Assembly: GCF_021431925.1 (NCBI RefSeq)
Contig: NZ_CP090371.1
Location: forward strand, 1,674,001 to 1,738,000
Direction of reading: 5' to 3'
Source of the DNA: Halobaculum sp. CBA1158
GTDB taxonomy: Archaea > Halobacteriota > Halobacteria > Halobacteriales > Haloferacaceae
DNA: 64,000 nucleotides
The translations under genes were made by a program, and so were the position numbers. Each line of letters opens with the position of its first letter. Within the stretch, counting starts at the first letter, position 1. Below, one piece after another: positions 44,706 through 53,990 of the stretch. Below the pieces are notes generated by a model, which was given only the letters and a program-made list of their open reading frames with translations, had not been told where the DNA came from and searched no databases.

Positions 44706-45773
44706 TTACTGGAGTCGGTACCGCAGGAGCGCGGCGACGCCCCCCAGGTTCCGGAGCTGTTGGCCCGGCGCGAACTCCCCGGAGAAGACGACCACGTCGC
44801 CGCCCTTCTGCTCGGCCGTCTCGATCAGGTCGTTCACGTCCACGTCCCAGTCGCCCTCGCCTTGGCGCTCGGCCCGGAGTCGGTCGTCGACGATGAGCAG
44901 CGTCTCGATCGCGCCGAACTCGGCGGCCTCCATCGTCTCATCGACGCCGTAGGTCGCCTTCGCGCCCTCGGCGATGCGCTCGGTGAGCTCGTCGATCAGC
45001 TCCGCCTCGCGGGCGATGCGCGTCTCGCGCTGCACGTCGGCGACGGCACCGCGCTTGAGCACCTCGTGGACGCCGCGGTCGCCGGCGGCGGAGGTGTCGA
45101 CGACGCTGATCCGGTCGGGCAGGTCCCGGTACTCCTCGGCGATGTAGTCGCGGGCGTCGTTCTTCGTGAACCCCGGACCCGCGAGGATCACGGCCTCGGG
45201 GTCGAGGTGCGACAGCGCCGATCCCAGCTCCTCGAACAGTTCCTCGCGGGGGCGGGCGAAGTCGCCCTTTCCGGTCGGCTTGGTGAAGCTGGCGTACTCC
45301 TCGGTGCCGTACTGCTGGACCGTGTGAACGTACGCCGCTCCCTCCTCGACGGTCGCGATCGCCACGTCGGGGGCGTCGGTGGCCTCCTCGGCCTCCTCGA
45401 TGCGCTCGATCTGGTCGGGCTTGAACCGCTTCTCGATGACCAGGTCGGTGCGCTCCTCGACGTTGATCGTGTGGTGGTGACCGATCTCGTCCTCGCGCGA
45501 GCAGTCGACGATCAGGCCGCCCACGCGCAGTCGGTTCGCGAAGCGGGCGAACTCCACGTCCTCCACCTCGATGGTGACGCGCATGTGCTCGCGCTCGCCG
45601 CCTTTGTCCCTGAGTTGGTCGTCGTCGCGGGTGACCCGCCGGGTCGTGTCGGCCTCGACGTGGTCGCCCGGTTCGAGGACGTGCGAGAGGTGCCACAGGT
45701 CGTCCGTCGTCTCGGGGACGACCGTGAGGCGCTCGCGGCCCTCCTCGCCGCGGCCGCGCGAGTCGATTCGCAT
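44706..45773 (-). CDS. pelA: Pelota (Dom34), mRNA surveillance and ribosome rescue factor
   Basis: The protein has 355 residues from ATG 45773 (M-R-I-D-S-R-G), nine codons inside a longer frame. The three eRF1-like domains are visible: an Sm-like N domain (1-125; D-D-L-W-H-L, R-V-T), a central domain (about 130-260; I-L-A-G-P-G-F-T-K), and a C-terminal domain (about 265-355; L-L-I-V-D-D, V-F-S-G-E). It lacks the GGQ motif, as expected. With aABCE1 it splits stalled ribosomes. It lies downstream of rqcH through two DUF4013 genes in the same direction. Confidence 0.95.
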   Translation of the reverse strand: MRIDSRGRGEEGRERLTVVPETTDDLWHLSHVLEPGDHVEADTTRRVTRDDDQLRDKGGEREHMRVTIEVEDVEFARFANRLRVGGLIVDCSREDEIGHHHTINVEERTDLVIEKRFKPDQIERIEEAEEATDAPDVAIATVEEGAAYVHTVQQYGTEEYASFTKPTGKGDFARPREELFEELGSALSHLDPEAVILAGPGFTKNDARDYIAEEYRDLPDRISVVDTSAAGDRGVHEVLKRGAVADVQRETRIAREAELIDELTERIAEGAKATYGVDETMEAAEFGAIETLLIVDDRLRAERQGEGDWDVDVNDLIETAEQKGGDVVVFSGEFAPGQQLRNLGGVAALLRYRLQ

Positions 45774-45884
45774 ACCCGCGACTCCGACCGGCGCGTACAA
45801 AGGCCCACCGAGACGATCGGCGGCGAGCCCGCACCGTCGACCGGGAGGGCGAGAGAACCCGGATGACCGGCGGCAAGAAGTCGC

Positions 45885-46598
45885 CTACAGCGTTTCTGTC
45901 GTCATCCGGGCGTCGCCGTCGTCCTCGCGGTCGACCCCGCCGTCGCCTCCGCCGTGGACGCCGGTCGCCTCGGCGAACCCGCGGCCGAAGCAGTAGTAGG
46001 TGACGACCTGGCCGTAGAACAGGAGCGGGATGCCGACGAGGAGGAACGCGAGCGGCGAGGCGACCGTGTTGATCACGCCCCCGAGCACGACGCCCAGCAG
46101 GACGCCGACGAGGTAGCGCGAGGAGAACGCCGCCTCGCGGATCGCCGCGAGGTCGAACGCCGCGCCGATCGACCCCTCCAGCGCGAAGTTCGTTATCGCG
46201 GCCGGCAGGACGTAGCCGACGACGATGGCGACGAGCGACGCGACGAGCAGGACCAACACGCCGAGGATCCCGAATGCCGCGAGACCGGCGTCGCTCCCCG
46301 TGAGTCCGCCCAGTCCGATGACGGCCGCGCCGACCACGAAGGGTATGGTGATCCCGACCCCGTAGATCACGGAGACCACGAGCAGTTTCAGTCCGTCCAC
46401 GAGCAGGTCGCCCCAGTCGGTGAACGACGGCGCTGCCGCGTCGCCGTTCGCCGACGAACGCAGCACGCGGAGGAGATATCCCTGGAGGACGAACGCCGGA
46501 AGGATCAGGAAGCTGAACACCAGCAACAGTCCGCCGATCACGAGCGTCGCGAGTCGGTCGTCGCTGTCGAGCGGATACCGGAGCGCGTCCTCTAGCAT
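45885..46598 (-). CDS. DUF4013 integral membrane protein (first paralogue)
   Basis: The protein has 237 residues from ATG 46598 (M-L-E-D-A-L-R-Y-P), the usual DUF4013 start. Five or six long hydrophobic segments are seen (about 17-40, 62-90, 95-125, 135-160, 175-205). The motif G-Y-L-L-R-V-L-R is conserved with the next gene. Function unknown. It lies between rqcH and pelA on the same strand, 25 bases after the second DUF4013 gene and 111 bases before pelA. Confidence 0.83.
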   Translation of the reverse strand: MLEDALRYPLDSDDRLATLVIGGLLLVFSFLILPAFVLQGYLLRVLRSSANGDAAAPSFTDWGDLLVDGLKLLVVSVIYGVGITIPFVVGAAVIGLGGLTGSDAGLAAFGILGVLVLLVASLVAIVVGYVLPAAITNFALEGSIGAAFDLAAIREAAFSSRYLVGVLLGVVLGGVINTVASPLAFLLVGIPLLFYGQVVTYYCFGRGFAEATGVHGGGDGGVDREDDGDARMTTETL

Positions 46599-46623
46599 AC
46601 CCGACCGGTCAGTTGCTCGGTGG

Positions 46624-47334
46624 TTAACGGTTTCCCCCGACGCCGCGGCTCCAGACGGCCGCGGCGGCGACCTCCAGGTAGAACAGCCCGAAGAAGCCGA
46701 CGAGGCTCGCGACCCTGTTTCCCGATCCGGCGAGGACCGTCCCCAGCAACAGCAGCGTCGCGCCGACGGTCCACGCGTAGAAGTACCGCCCAGTCGAGAC
46801 GGTCCCTCGGAGTTGCCGAGGCGACAGCGCGTCGCGAACCCGCGAGACCGTCCCGTCGGCCGGGTCGCCGCGGGCGTACGCCGCCAACACGGCCGGGAGC
46901 GGGTAGACCGTCGCGACCGCGAACAGCAGGGTAGCTGTCCCGCCGACGAGCGTCGCGCCGTACCCCAGCGGCGTCGTCGGGTCGATCCCCCCGCCGGCGG
47001 CACCGCCGATCGCGCCGGCGACGGTGACGACGAGGACGACCGTCGGGACCAGGAGGAACCCGACGACGAGCGCGGAGCCGACGAGGCCGTCGCGGACGAT
47101 CGCCGCCGGCGATCGAAACGATGGGAGCCGCCCCGGGTCGCTGGCGTCGCCGGCGACGCCGAGCACGCGCACGAGGTAGCCGACGACCGCGACGAGGGGG
47201 AACAGCGGCAGGGGAACGACCGGCCATGACACGGCAGCCAGCAGGTGGAGTCCGCCGCCGACCGCCAGCGCCTCGGCGGCCGCGCCGCGGTCTGCGGGGT
47301 CGCCGAGCGGGAACCGGATCGCCTCGGGGAGCAC
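46624..47334 (-). CDS. DUF4013 integral membrane protein (second paralogue)
   Basis: The protein has 236 residues with the same start type (M-L-P-E-A-I-R-F-P-L) and G-Y-L-V-R-V-L as the neighbour, but diverged elsewhere. About six hydrophobic segments are visible. It starts 3 bases after the rqcH stop, so is probably co-transcribed with it. The two DUF4013 genes look like an old tandem duplication. Function unknown. Confidence 0.83.
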   Translation of the reverse strand: MLPEAIRFPLGDPADRGAAAEALAVGGGLHLLAAVSWPVVPLPLFPLVAVVGYLVRVLGVAGDASDPGRLPSFRSPAAIVRDGLVGSALVVGFLLVPTVVLVVTVAGAIGGAAGGGIDPTTPLGYGATLVGGTATLLFAVATVYPLPAVLAAYARGDPADGTVSRVRDALSPRQLRGTVSTGRYFYAWTVGATLLLLGTVLAGSGNRVASLVGFFGLFYLEVAAAAVWSRGVGGNR

Positions 47335-47337
47335 GGC

Positions 47338-49464
47338 TTACCCCTCGTGCACGTCGCTCTCGCCCGGCGGAAGGAACTCCTGTATCAGGTCCGCCGAGGC
47401 GACCTTGCGGACGAACGTGTCGTCGGCGAATCGGTCCTTCAGGATTCGGTAGCACTTCATCGCCGCGTCGTTCTGCGCGAACCGTCCCGGCGTGAGCCGG
47501 ACGGTCGTCGCCGCCCGCGGCTCGACGGCCGACGGCGGCCCGCCGACGACCCTGGTCTCGGGTTCGGCCTGGACGCCGACGGCGACCTCCGCGGGCACGT
47601 CCCGGTAGTAGTCGCGGTCGCCGCGGATGACGAACCCGCCCTTCTCGATGTACTCGCCGGACTCGGGCGTCTTCGACACCTGATCGGGCGTGACGACGTA
47701 CGCGTCGCCCGCGCCGCGGCCGTCCTTCCACACCGACGAGTACGAGACGGCGAACTGGGCGGCTTCCTCGCGCGAGGACTCCGGGATCGTCACGTCGCGG
47801 GCGGCCTCCGACGGGTCGGTCGCCTTGATCAGGGTGACCGGGCCGCCGTGGGCCTGCGCGTGGCAGAACAGGTCGTCGCCCTCCATGTAGTTCTTCACGA
47901 GTTCCTCGTTCTGATCGGCGTTTCGCCCGCCGATCACGAGGAACCCGTCGCTCGTCTCGAACCACCGGAAGCGGTCGTACCAGTAGTCGTGCCGCTTGAC
48001 CGGGATCGACGACCGGGAGAGCCAGTCGGTCTCCGCGTCCTCGTCGCCGTCGGCGTCCGCCTCTCCGGCGTCGTCGGTCTCGCCGTCGCCGGCCGAGGAG
48101 TCGCCGTCTCCCTCCGCCCACTCCTCCTTTCGGCGTTTGACCGCTTCCAGTTCCTCGCGGGTGTTCTCGATCGCCTCGAGCGCGCCCTCTTTTTTCCCCT
48201 CGATGCGCTTCGCCTCCGTGTAGAGTCGGTCGGCGTTCTTCTCGGGGCCGGTCAGGGCGTCGAGCGTGACGACCGTCCCGTCGAGGTCGACCTCGACGGT
48301 GGCCGCGGAGCCGTCGACGCCCCGCACCGCCTCGGCCTCGGGGATGCCCCGGTCTGCGCCCTCGAGGAACGTCTCGTCGATCTCCTCCCAGCCGCGGCCC
48401 TCCTCGCGGGCGGCCTGGATCGTCGAGAGCACGTCGTCGACGAGGTCGTAGTGGGCGTAGACGGCCTCGGCCTTCTCGCGCTCCGCCTCCGCGCGCTCCT
48501 CGAAGTCGTCGATGGCCCCCTCCTGCTGGTCGATGATTCGCTGCTTCTTGGCGATCTCCGCCTCGAAGTCGGGGGCGTCGTCGACCTCCTCGTCCTCGGT
48601 GAGGTCGAGCCGGTGGAAGTACTCGTCGAGCGCGGCGTTGAAGTCGTCGTACGCCTCCGACTCGACGCCCTCGCGCTCCTCCAGCGGGAACGGCGTCACG
48701 TCGACGACCGCGTCGTCCTCCAGGTACACCCGAGGGTCGAGGTCGCCCGCGCGGAGCCGCTCGCCCATGCGCTCGATCGCGTCGTGGATCGGTCGGTACT
48801 GCTCCTCGTCGGCGTCGGCGATGTCGAGGGTCTTCTCGACGCCCGCGCGGGTGCAGAACTCCTCGGCGTAGAGGCCGCCCATGTTCAACTGCGTCGCGAG
48901 CGTTCGCACCACGTCGGTGTCGGACTCCTCCATCCGGGCCTCGAACACCTCGTAGCGCACGTCGAAGGGGTTCACCCGCGACTGCGGGAACTCGTACCGG
49001 CTGCCCGGCGCGACCGTCCGCGACTTCAGGCGGACCGTCTCGAGGCTGCGCTGGACCTCGCCGGTGTCGTCGAGGACGGCGACGTTCCCCTCGCCGAACA
49101 GCTCCGCGACGACGCGCGTGTTCTCGTCCGGGCGCTCGAAGTCGAAGGTGAGGATCCGGTCGAACTCGAACTGGGCTGCGTCGGCGAGTTCGCCGCCCGC
49201 CAGCCGCGAGCGGAGGGTCTTCGCGAACTCCGGGGGTCGACCGGGCGCGTCGGGGACGCGTGCGGGGTCGGCGACGTGACATCGCTTCACGTCGCCGGTC
49301 TCGACGAGGAGTTCGACCCGCCCGCGGTCGTAGTCGCGGAGCTTGAAGCGGACGAGGTCGTCGCCGTAGAGGTAGACCTTGTCCACCTTCGCGCCCTCGT
49401 ACCGAGAGAGCTCCCCGGCGAGGGCCGCGAGGTCGACGCTCGTCATCTCTGTTTTCGGGTCCAT
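47338..49464 (-). CDS. rqcH: RqcH/NEMF/Rqc2 homologue (NFACT, ribosome-associated quality control)
   Basis: The protein has 708 residues from ATG 49464; a longer frame upstream only reads a degenerate repeat. The N-terminal NFACT-N domain opens with M-T-S-V-D-L-A-A-L-A-G-E-L (about 7-19), and helix-hairpin and coiled-coil regions lie at about 240-430. The acidic linker (about 445-475) is followed by NFACT-R, starting W-F-x-T-S-D-G-F-L-V-I-G-G-R-N-A near 500-515. RqcH binds stalled large subunits and adds C-terminal tails (alanine in bacteria) to incomplete peptides. It is first in the cluster with DUF4013, DUF4013, pelA and the acetyltransferase. Confidence 0.94.
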   Translation of the reverse strand: MDPKTEMTSVDLAALAGELSRYEGAKVDKVYLYGDDLVRFKLRDYDRGRVELLVETGDVKRCHVADPARVPDAPGRPPEFAKTLRSRLAGGELADAAQFEFDRILTFDFERPDENTRVVAELFGEGNVAVLDDTGEVQRSLETVRLKSRTVAPGSRYEFPQSRVNPFDVRYEVFEARMEESDTDVVRTLATQLNMGGLYAEEFCTRAGVEKTLDIADADEEQYRPIHDAIERMGERLRAGDLDPRVYLEDDAVVDVTPFPLEEREGVESEAYDDFNAALDEYFHRLDLTEDEEVDDAPDFEAEIAKKQRIIDQQEGAIDDFEERAEAEREKAEAVYAHYDLVDDVLSTIQAAREEGRGWEEIDETFLEGADRGIPEAEAVRGVDGSAATVEVDLDGTVVTLDALTGPEKNADRLYTEAKRIEGKKEGALEAIENTREELEAVKRRKEEWAEGDGDSSAGDGETDDAGEADADGDEDAETDWLSRSSIPVKRHDYWYDRFRWFETSDGFLVIGGRNADQNEELVKNYMEGDDLFCHAQAHGGPVTLIKATDPSEAARDVTIPESSREEAAQFAVSYSSVWKDGRGAGDAYVVTPDQVSKTPESGEYIEKGGFVIRGDRDYYRDVPAEVAVGVQAEPETRVVGGPPSAVEPRAATTVRLTPGRFAQNDAAMKCYRILKDRFADDTFVRKVASADLIQEFLPPGESDVHEG

Positions 49465-49533
49465 CTGGTTGAGTCCGGGTAGTCGGGGCGGGTGTTTGGG
49501 CGTTGCGGGATCCGCACGGATCCCGAGGAATCC

Positions 49534-49618
49534 ACGGCGAACCCACGACGAGTCCACGACGAGTCCACGCAAATCCACGACGAGTCCGCGCAGATCCACG
49601 GCGTACCCACGACGAACC
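49534..49618. repeat. Degenerate 10-11-bp tandem repeats upstream of rqcH
   Basis: About seven units of ACGACGAGTCC and variants (exact copies at 49545-49555, 49556-49566 and 49577-49587). It lies in the gap between rqcH and the MFS gene, reads in frame as L-R-G-L-V-V-D on the minus strand, and is probably slippage or a local repeat, not coding. Confidence 0.7.
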
Positions 49619-49662
49619 GCGCTGAGAATCCGGGCCCCGACGGGGTACCGACGATCGACGGG

Positions 49663-50973
49663 CTACCGCCGCGACAGCACGACGCCCGCCCCGGCGGCGA
49701 CGAACCCGAACGCCGCGAGCACAGCGAACAGCGTCGGGGGGTTCGCGTACGTCAGCACGGTGCCGGCGACCGCGCCGCCGAGCGCGCCGATGCCGAACAC
49801 GCCGAGATAGGTGAAGCCGTACGACAGCCCGCGGGTGCCCGCGGGGGTGTACTCGGCGACGGTCGCCTGGTAGAACGGCTGGACGACGAACAGCGCGATA
49901 CCCAGCACGGCACCGAAGACGAGGAACGGCCCGAACCCGAGGTTCGCGACCGGGAGGAACAGCAGCGCGAGCACGCCCAACAGTCCGAAGCTCAGCGCGA
50001 TCCCGCGCTCGACGGGGATGCGGTCGGTGAGCTTCCCGCCGACGTACTGGCCGACGACGCCGATCATGAGCAGTCCGGAGTAGACGTAGTTCGCAGGCGA
50101 CACCTCTCGCGTCGCGAGGTCGCCGAGGAGGTCCGCGAGCCCGCTCGGCAGCAGCGACCCGACGACGACCGGCGCGAAGCCCGGGAGGTCGTCGAGCAGT
50201 TCGGGCATGAACGTGAGCACGCCCCGGTAGTACAGTCCGGACATCATCACGACGAGGAACACGAGCGCGAAGCTGCCAGTAAACAGCAGACGCGACTCGG
50301 AGACGAACTCCGCGAGCGAGTCGACGCCGGAGGACGCCTTCGAGTCCCCCGCGTCCACGTCCCCTCCGTCCGCGGCCGTCTCGACGGCCGCCGTCTCGTC
50401 GAAGCTCGCGCGGACCGCGTACAGCGCCGCCGCCAGCGCGGGCACCGCGAGGATCGCCGCGACCGTGCGCCACTCGAGAAACAGGAGCATGAGCGTGGTC
50501 ACGAGCGGGCCGAGTCCGATACCGAGGTTGCCCGCCATGCCGTGGTAGGCGAAGCCGGTGCCGCGTTCCTCGACGCCCTTCGACAGCAGCGCGAGACCGG
50601 CCGGGTGGTACACCGACGCGGCGACGCCCCACACGACCATCGCGAGCGTGACGGCGACGAGCCCCGGGGCGATCCCGAGCAGGAGGAAGGAGGCGGCCAT
50701 CCCGACGAGACAGGCGGTGATGAGTCGGCGGGAGCCGACGCGGTCCACGAGGATCCCGCCCGGGAGCGCGCCCAGGCCGAACAGGCCGTAGCCGACCGTG
50801 ACGAGTACGCCCAGCGTCGCCGAGGTGACCGCGATCTCGACGGGGCCCAGCGAGATCACGTCGAACTCGGCGAGCCAGATGGGGATGAAGATGGGGACCG
50901 AGAGTTCGTAGGTGTGGACCATGCCGTGTGCCAGCATGGTCAGGCCGACGATGGATCGGTCGTTCCGGTTCAC
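49663..50973 (-). CDS. MFS transporter
   Basis: The protein has 436 residues from GTG 50973 (M-N-R-N-D-R-S-I-V-G-L), the start typical of this haloarchaeal group; a longer ATG start at 51051 adds 26 residues without membrane character. Twelve membrane segments occur. The loop signature reads I-L-V-D-R-V-G-S-R-R near 74-83. A long central loop with Asp/Ser follows helix 6. The substrate is unknown. It lies upstream of the rqcH cluster on the same strand but with a 198-base gap and repeats. Confidence 0.86.
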   Translation of the reverse strand: MNRNDRSIVGLTMLAHGMVHTYELSVPIFIPIWLAEFDVISLGPVEIAVTSATLGVLVTVGYGLFGLGALPGGILVDRVGSRRLITACLVGMAASFLLLGIAPGLVAVTLAMVVWGVAASVYHPAGLALLSKGVEERGTGFAYHGMAGNLGIGLGPLVTTLMLLFLEWRTVAAILAVPALAAALYAVRASFDETAAVETAADGGDVDAGDSKASSGVDSLAEFVSESRLLFTGSFALVFLVVMMSGLYYRGVLTFMPELLDDLPGFAPVVVGSLLPSGLADLLGDLATREVSPANYVYSGLLMIGVVGQYVGGKLTDRIPVERGIALSFGLLGVLALLFLPVANLGFGPFLVFGAVLGIALFVVQPFYQATVAEYTPAGTRGLSYGFTYLGVFGIGALGGAVAGTVLTYANPPTLFAVLAAFGFVAAGAGVVLSRR

Positions 50974-51145
50974 ACACGAACGACTCGCCCCGATCGTGTT
51001 GTACGCGTCGGTGTCGGCACGACCGGCCGTCGCCTCGGGAGCGGGCAGCACTCGGGTGGGTGGCAGTCGGGTGGGGAGCCACCGGGCGGAATCACGGGTG
51101 CCCGGAACGAAACGACTAATCGGTCGCCGTCACAACCCCGCGGTA

Positions 51146-51475
51146 ATGAGCACGCAGGACTGGCCGCACGACCCCGACGGCGAGCAGGGAAGCGAGGGCC
51201 GCCGGAAGTACGGGCACGCGGTACTCGTGAAGAAGGTCGACGAGGAAGAGGACTTCCCGCTTCGCGCGGGCGACTACCGCGAGGAGTTCAGCGACCACCC
51301 GGTTCGGCTCGACGCCGACACCGTCGTCGCGGTCGACGACATCTTCGAACACATCGACGACGACACCGAGTTCGAGGACATCGTCACCTTCCACAAGGCC
51401 GTCGGCGAGGCGATGCGCGACAACGGCTACTGGACCTACGAGGGCGCAGAGGCGTTCACCCGCACTCGCGGGTGA
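51146..51475 (+). CDS. DUF5785 family protein
   Basis: The protein has 109 residues. The N-terminal W-P-H-D-P-D-G-E-Q-G-S-E-G-R-R-K-Y-G is highly typical of a haloarchaeal family, as are K-K-V-D-E-E-E-D-F-P-L (about 29-39) and F-H-K-A-V-G-E-A-M-R (81-90). It is acidic and soluble. Function unknown. A TATA-like CGACTAATCGG lies about 28-38 bases before the ATG. It diverges from the MFS gene. Confidence 0.88.
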   Translation: MSTQDWPHDPDGEQGSEGRRKYGHAVLVKKVDEEEDFPLRAGDYREEFSDHPVRLDADTVVAVDDIFEHIDDDTEFEDIVTFHKAVGEAMRDNGYWTYEGAEAFTRTRG

Positions 51476-51599
51476 CGCGGCGGGAATCGAGGGAGGGATC
51501 CGAGAACCGGGAGACGGACCTAAAGATCGCGAGACGGACCCGAGGACCGGGTGTGAACTGAGAGAAGCGTTCAGAAACCGGGGTTCGGACCGTCCGAGC

Positions 51600-52313
51600 C
51601 TACTCGGGGCCGGGGGCGGGCGTCGAGTCTCGGTTGGCGGCGCGCTCGCCGGCGACCTCCCGTTCGAGTTCCTCGCGCTCCCAGGTGCGGACCCCCTCGC
51701 CTTCCACCTCGTTTTGAAGCTTCTCCTCGAGGAGGTTGACGGCCATCGAGTTTGCGCCCTCGGGGATGATCAGGTCCGCGTGCTTCTTCGTCGGCTCGAT
51801 GAACTGCTCGTGCATCGGCTTCACCGTCGAGAGGTACTGGTCGATCACGCCCTCGAGGTCGCGGCCGCGGTCGACCACATCGCGCTCGATCCGGCGGAGG
51901 ATCCGCACGTCCGCGTCCGTCTCGACGTACAGCCGAAGGTCGAGCATGTCGTTGATCCCCTCGTCGTACAGCGCGAGGATCCCCTCCAGCACGATCACGT
52001 CGGTCGGCTCGACGGTCACGGTATCGTCCTCGCGGTTGTGGATCTCGAAGTCGTACTGCGGCATCTCGACGCTCCCGCCCGACAGCAGGGTCTCGAGGTG
52101 CTCGCGTAACAGCTCCCACTCGAACGCCTCCGGGTGGTCGTAGTTCACCTGACGGCGCTCCTCGAAGTCGAGGTGTGAGAGGTCGCGGTAGTAGTTGTCC
52201 AGCGGGATCCGGGTCACGGAGTCGGCGACGCGCTCGGTGATGAGCCGCGACACCGTCGTCTTGCCCGCGCCGGTCCCCCCGGCGATACCGACGACGAACG
52301 AGGGGTACGCCAT
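51600..52313 (-). CDS. udk: Uridine kinase
   Basis: The protein has 237 residues from ATG 52313 (M-A-Y-P-S-F-V-V-G-I). The P-loop G-G-T-G-A-G-K-T-T is at 12-20, and D-N-Y-Y-R-D near 39-44 and Y-D-F-E-I near 87-91 are the uridine-binding motifs. It phosphorylates uridine and cytidine in salvage. The C-terminal Glu-rich helix (210-237) is longer than in bacteria. It faces the substrate-binding protein gene divergently (187 bases). Confidence 0.92.
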   Translation of the reverse strand: MAYPSFVVGIAGGTGAGKTTVSRLITERVADSVTRIPLDNYYRDLSHLDFEERRQVNYDHPEAFEWELLREHLETLLSGGSVEMPQYDFEIHNREDDTVTVEPTDVIVLEGILALYDEGINDMLDLRLYVETDADVRILRRIERDVVDRGRDLEGVIDQYLSTVKPMHEQFIEPTKKHADLIIPEGANSMAVNLLEEKLQNEVEGEGVRTWEREELEREVAGERAANRDSTPAPGPE

Positions 52314-52443
52314 TGCAACACCGTCCCCCGCGCGAACGCTTGTGCGTGTCGGTCCGCGGTTCGCGCGTGTCGGTCCCCGTGCTTCCCCGGCAGTCGGTAT
52401 GGCCCGGATGACGAGGGCGAAGCCGGAGCGAGCCCGTCGATCC

Positions 52444-52478
52444 CGTGTGATCATTACACGTTCGGTCAACTTTATAAA
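52444..52478 (+). promoter_or_regulatory. Promoter of the binding-protein gene with adjacent palindrome
   Basis: The TATA element TTTATAAA is at 52471-52478, so transcription would start near the ATG 52501. CGTGTGATCATTACACG (52444-52460, 7 of 8 pairs) lies 10 bases upstream of the TATA and is a likely regulator site. Confidence 0.6.
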
Positions 52479-52500
52479 CGGGTACGGCAATGGGGGACAT

Positions 52501-53847
52501 ATGGCACGCGATATCGACCGTCGTGACATTCTGAAAGGCGTCGGAACGGCCGGCGTCGTCGGAATGGCGGGCTGCATCACTCAGAACGACTCCGGCGGCG
52601 GTGGCGACACCGAAGCCGACTCGGGCGGCGACGACACCGAAGCCGACTCCGGGGGCGACGACACCGAGACGGAGGCGTCCGACGACTCCGAATCGATGCG
52701 GACGGTCCGGCACTCGGTGCTGATGCCGCTCACCGGCGACCTTGCGTCGCTCGGCGGGGCCATCCGCGACGGCGGGACGCTCCCGGTCAAGCAACTCAGG
52801 GCCGCTGGCGACATGCCCGTCGAGTTCGACCAGACCGTCGAGGACACACAGACCGACCCGCAGGCAGGGATCCAGGCGGCCAACGGGCTCGCGAACGCCG
52901 GCTATCCGACGGTGTGTGGGCCGGCCTCATCGGGCGTTAACCTCCAGGTGACCCAGCAGGTGTTCATCCCCAACGGGATGGTCGGGATCTCCCCCTCCTC
53001 CACCTCGCCGGCGGTCACCGACCTCGACGACAACGGACTCATCTTCCGGACGGCCCCCTCGGACGCGCTGCAGGGGCAGGTGATGGCCGACGTGGCCACG
53101 AACAACCTCGGAGACTCGACGGCGTCGATCATGTACGTCAACAACGACTACGGCCAGAAGTTGGCCGAGGTGTTCGAGGAGTCATTCGTCGATACCCACT
53201 CCGGGACCGTCCAGGAGTCCATCGCCTTCGCGAAGGAACAGTCCAGCTATTCTTCGCCGCTGTCGACGGCCATGGGCGACTCGCCGAGTCTGCTCGTCGT
53301 GATCGGGTACCCCGCCTCGGGTATCCAGATCTTCCGCGACTTCTACGCGGAGTACAACAACGACACCCACATCATGGTGACCGACGGGCTGCGCGACTCG
53401 ACTCTCCCGGACGAGGTCGGGAACGACATGTCCAACGTCTACGGGACGGCCCCACAGGCGACCGGCCCCGGCCAGGAGGAGTTCGTCTCGCTGTACGAGG
53501 ACGAGTACGACCGCGCGCCCGGCGCGTTCAACGCCCACGCCTACGACGCCTCGGCGGTGTGTCTGCTCGCGAACGTCGTCACCGGCGAGAACGAGGGCGA
53601 CGCGATCAAAGAGAACATGACCGAGGTCGCCAACCCGAACGACGGGATGGAGGTCACGCCCGGCAATCTCCCCGAGGGGCTGCGTGCGGCCGCGGACGGC
53701 GAGGCCGTCTACTACCAGGGCGCGTCCTCGTCGGTCAACTTCGACGAGAACGGGGACATGACCGCCGTCACCTACGAGTACTTCAAGTTCAACACGGACG
53801 TCGAGGGCAACATCGAGTCGCTCGAGTCGATCGACTTCGAGGCCTGA
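52501..53847 (+). CDS. Tat lipoprotein, LivK-type periplasmic substrate-binding protein
   Basis: The protein has 448 residues. The twin-arginine R7-R8 precedes a hydrophobic stretch and lipobox G-M-A-G-C with Cys25, so it is exported by Tat and lipid-anchored. A linker with E-A-D-S-G-G-D-D-T repeats (about 35-60) follows, then a type I periplasmic fold (about 70-440), with M-P-L-T-G-D-L-A-S-L-G and V-C-G-P-A-S-S-G near 138-145. Members bind branched-chain amino acids, urea or similar. No permease or ATPase is nearby, so it may share a transporter or act alone. GC and codon use match the surroundings. Confidence 0.9.
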   Translation: MARDIDRRDILKGVGTAGVVGMAGCITQNDSGGGGDTEADSGGDDTEADSGGDDTETEASDDSESMRTVRHSVLMPLTGDLASLGGAIRDGGTLPVKQLRAAGDMPVEFDQTVEDTQTDPQAGIQAANGLANAGYPTVCGPASSGVNLQVTQQVFIPNGMVGISPSSTSPAVTDLDDNGLIFRTAPSDALQGQVMADVATNNLGDSTASIMYVNNDYGQKLAEVFEESFVDTHSGTVQESIAFAKEQSSYSSPLSTAMGDSPSLLVVIGYPASGIQIFRDFYAEYNNDTHIMVTDGLRDSTLPDEVGNDMSNVYGTAPQATGPGQEEFVSLYEDEYDRAPGAFNAHAYDASAVCLLANVVTGENEGDAIKENMTEVANPNDGMEVTPGNLPEGLRAAADGEAVYYQGASSSVNFDENGDMTAVTYEYFKFNTDVEGNIESLESIDFEA

Positions 53848-53990
53848 TCGGATCGACGCCCGTCGGGTTTTCCGTTCGTTCGCGTCCGTGACCGCTGTCG
53901 CTCGCGGCGACCTCGGAGCCTCGCTACGAAACACCCCCGTCGACCGCCGGCACCGCGGTCTTTAGCATCCCGGGAGCCGTCCGCCGCCGT

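Noticed and set aside
46592-51082. A 1496-residue open frame on the minus strand
   Set aside because: It overlaps rqcH, DUF4013 and MFS genes in another frame and is Arg/Pro-rich with no domain signal; long shadow frames are common at this GC content.
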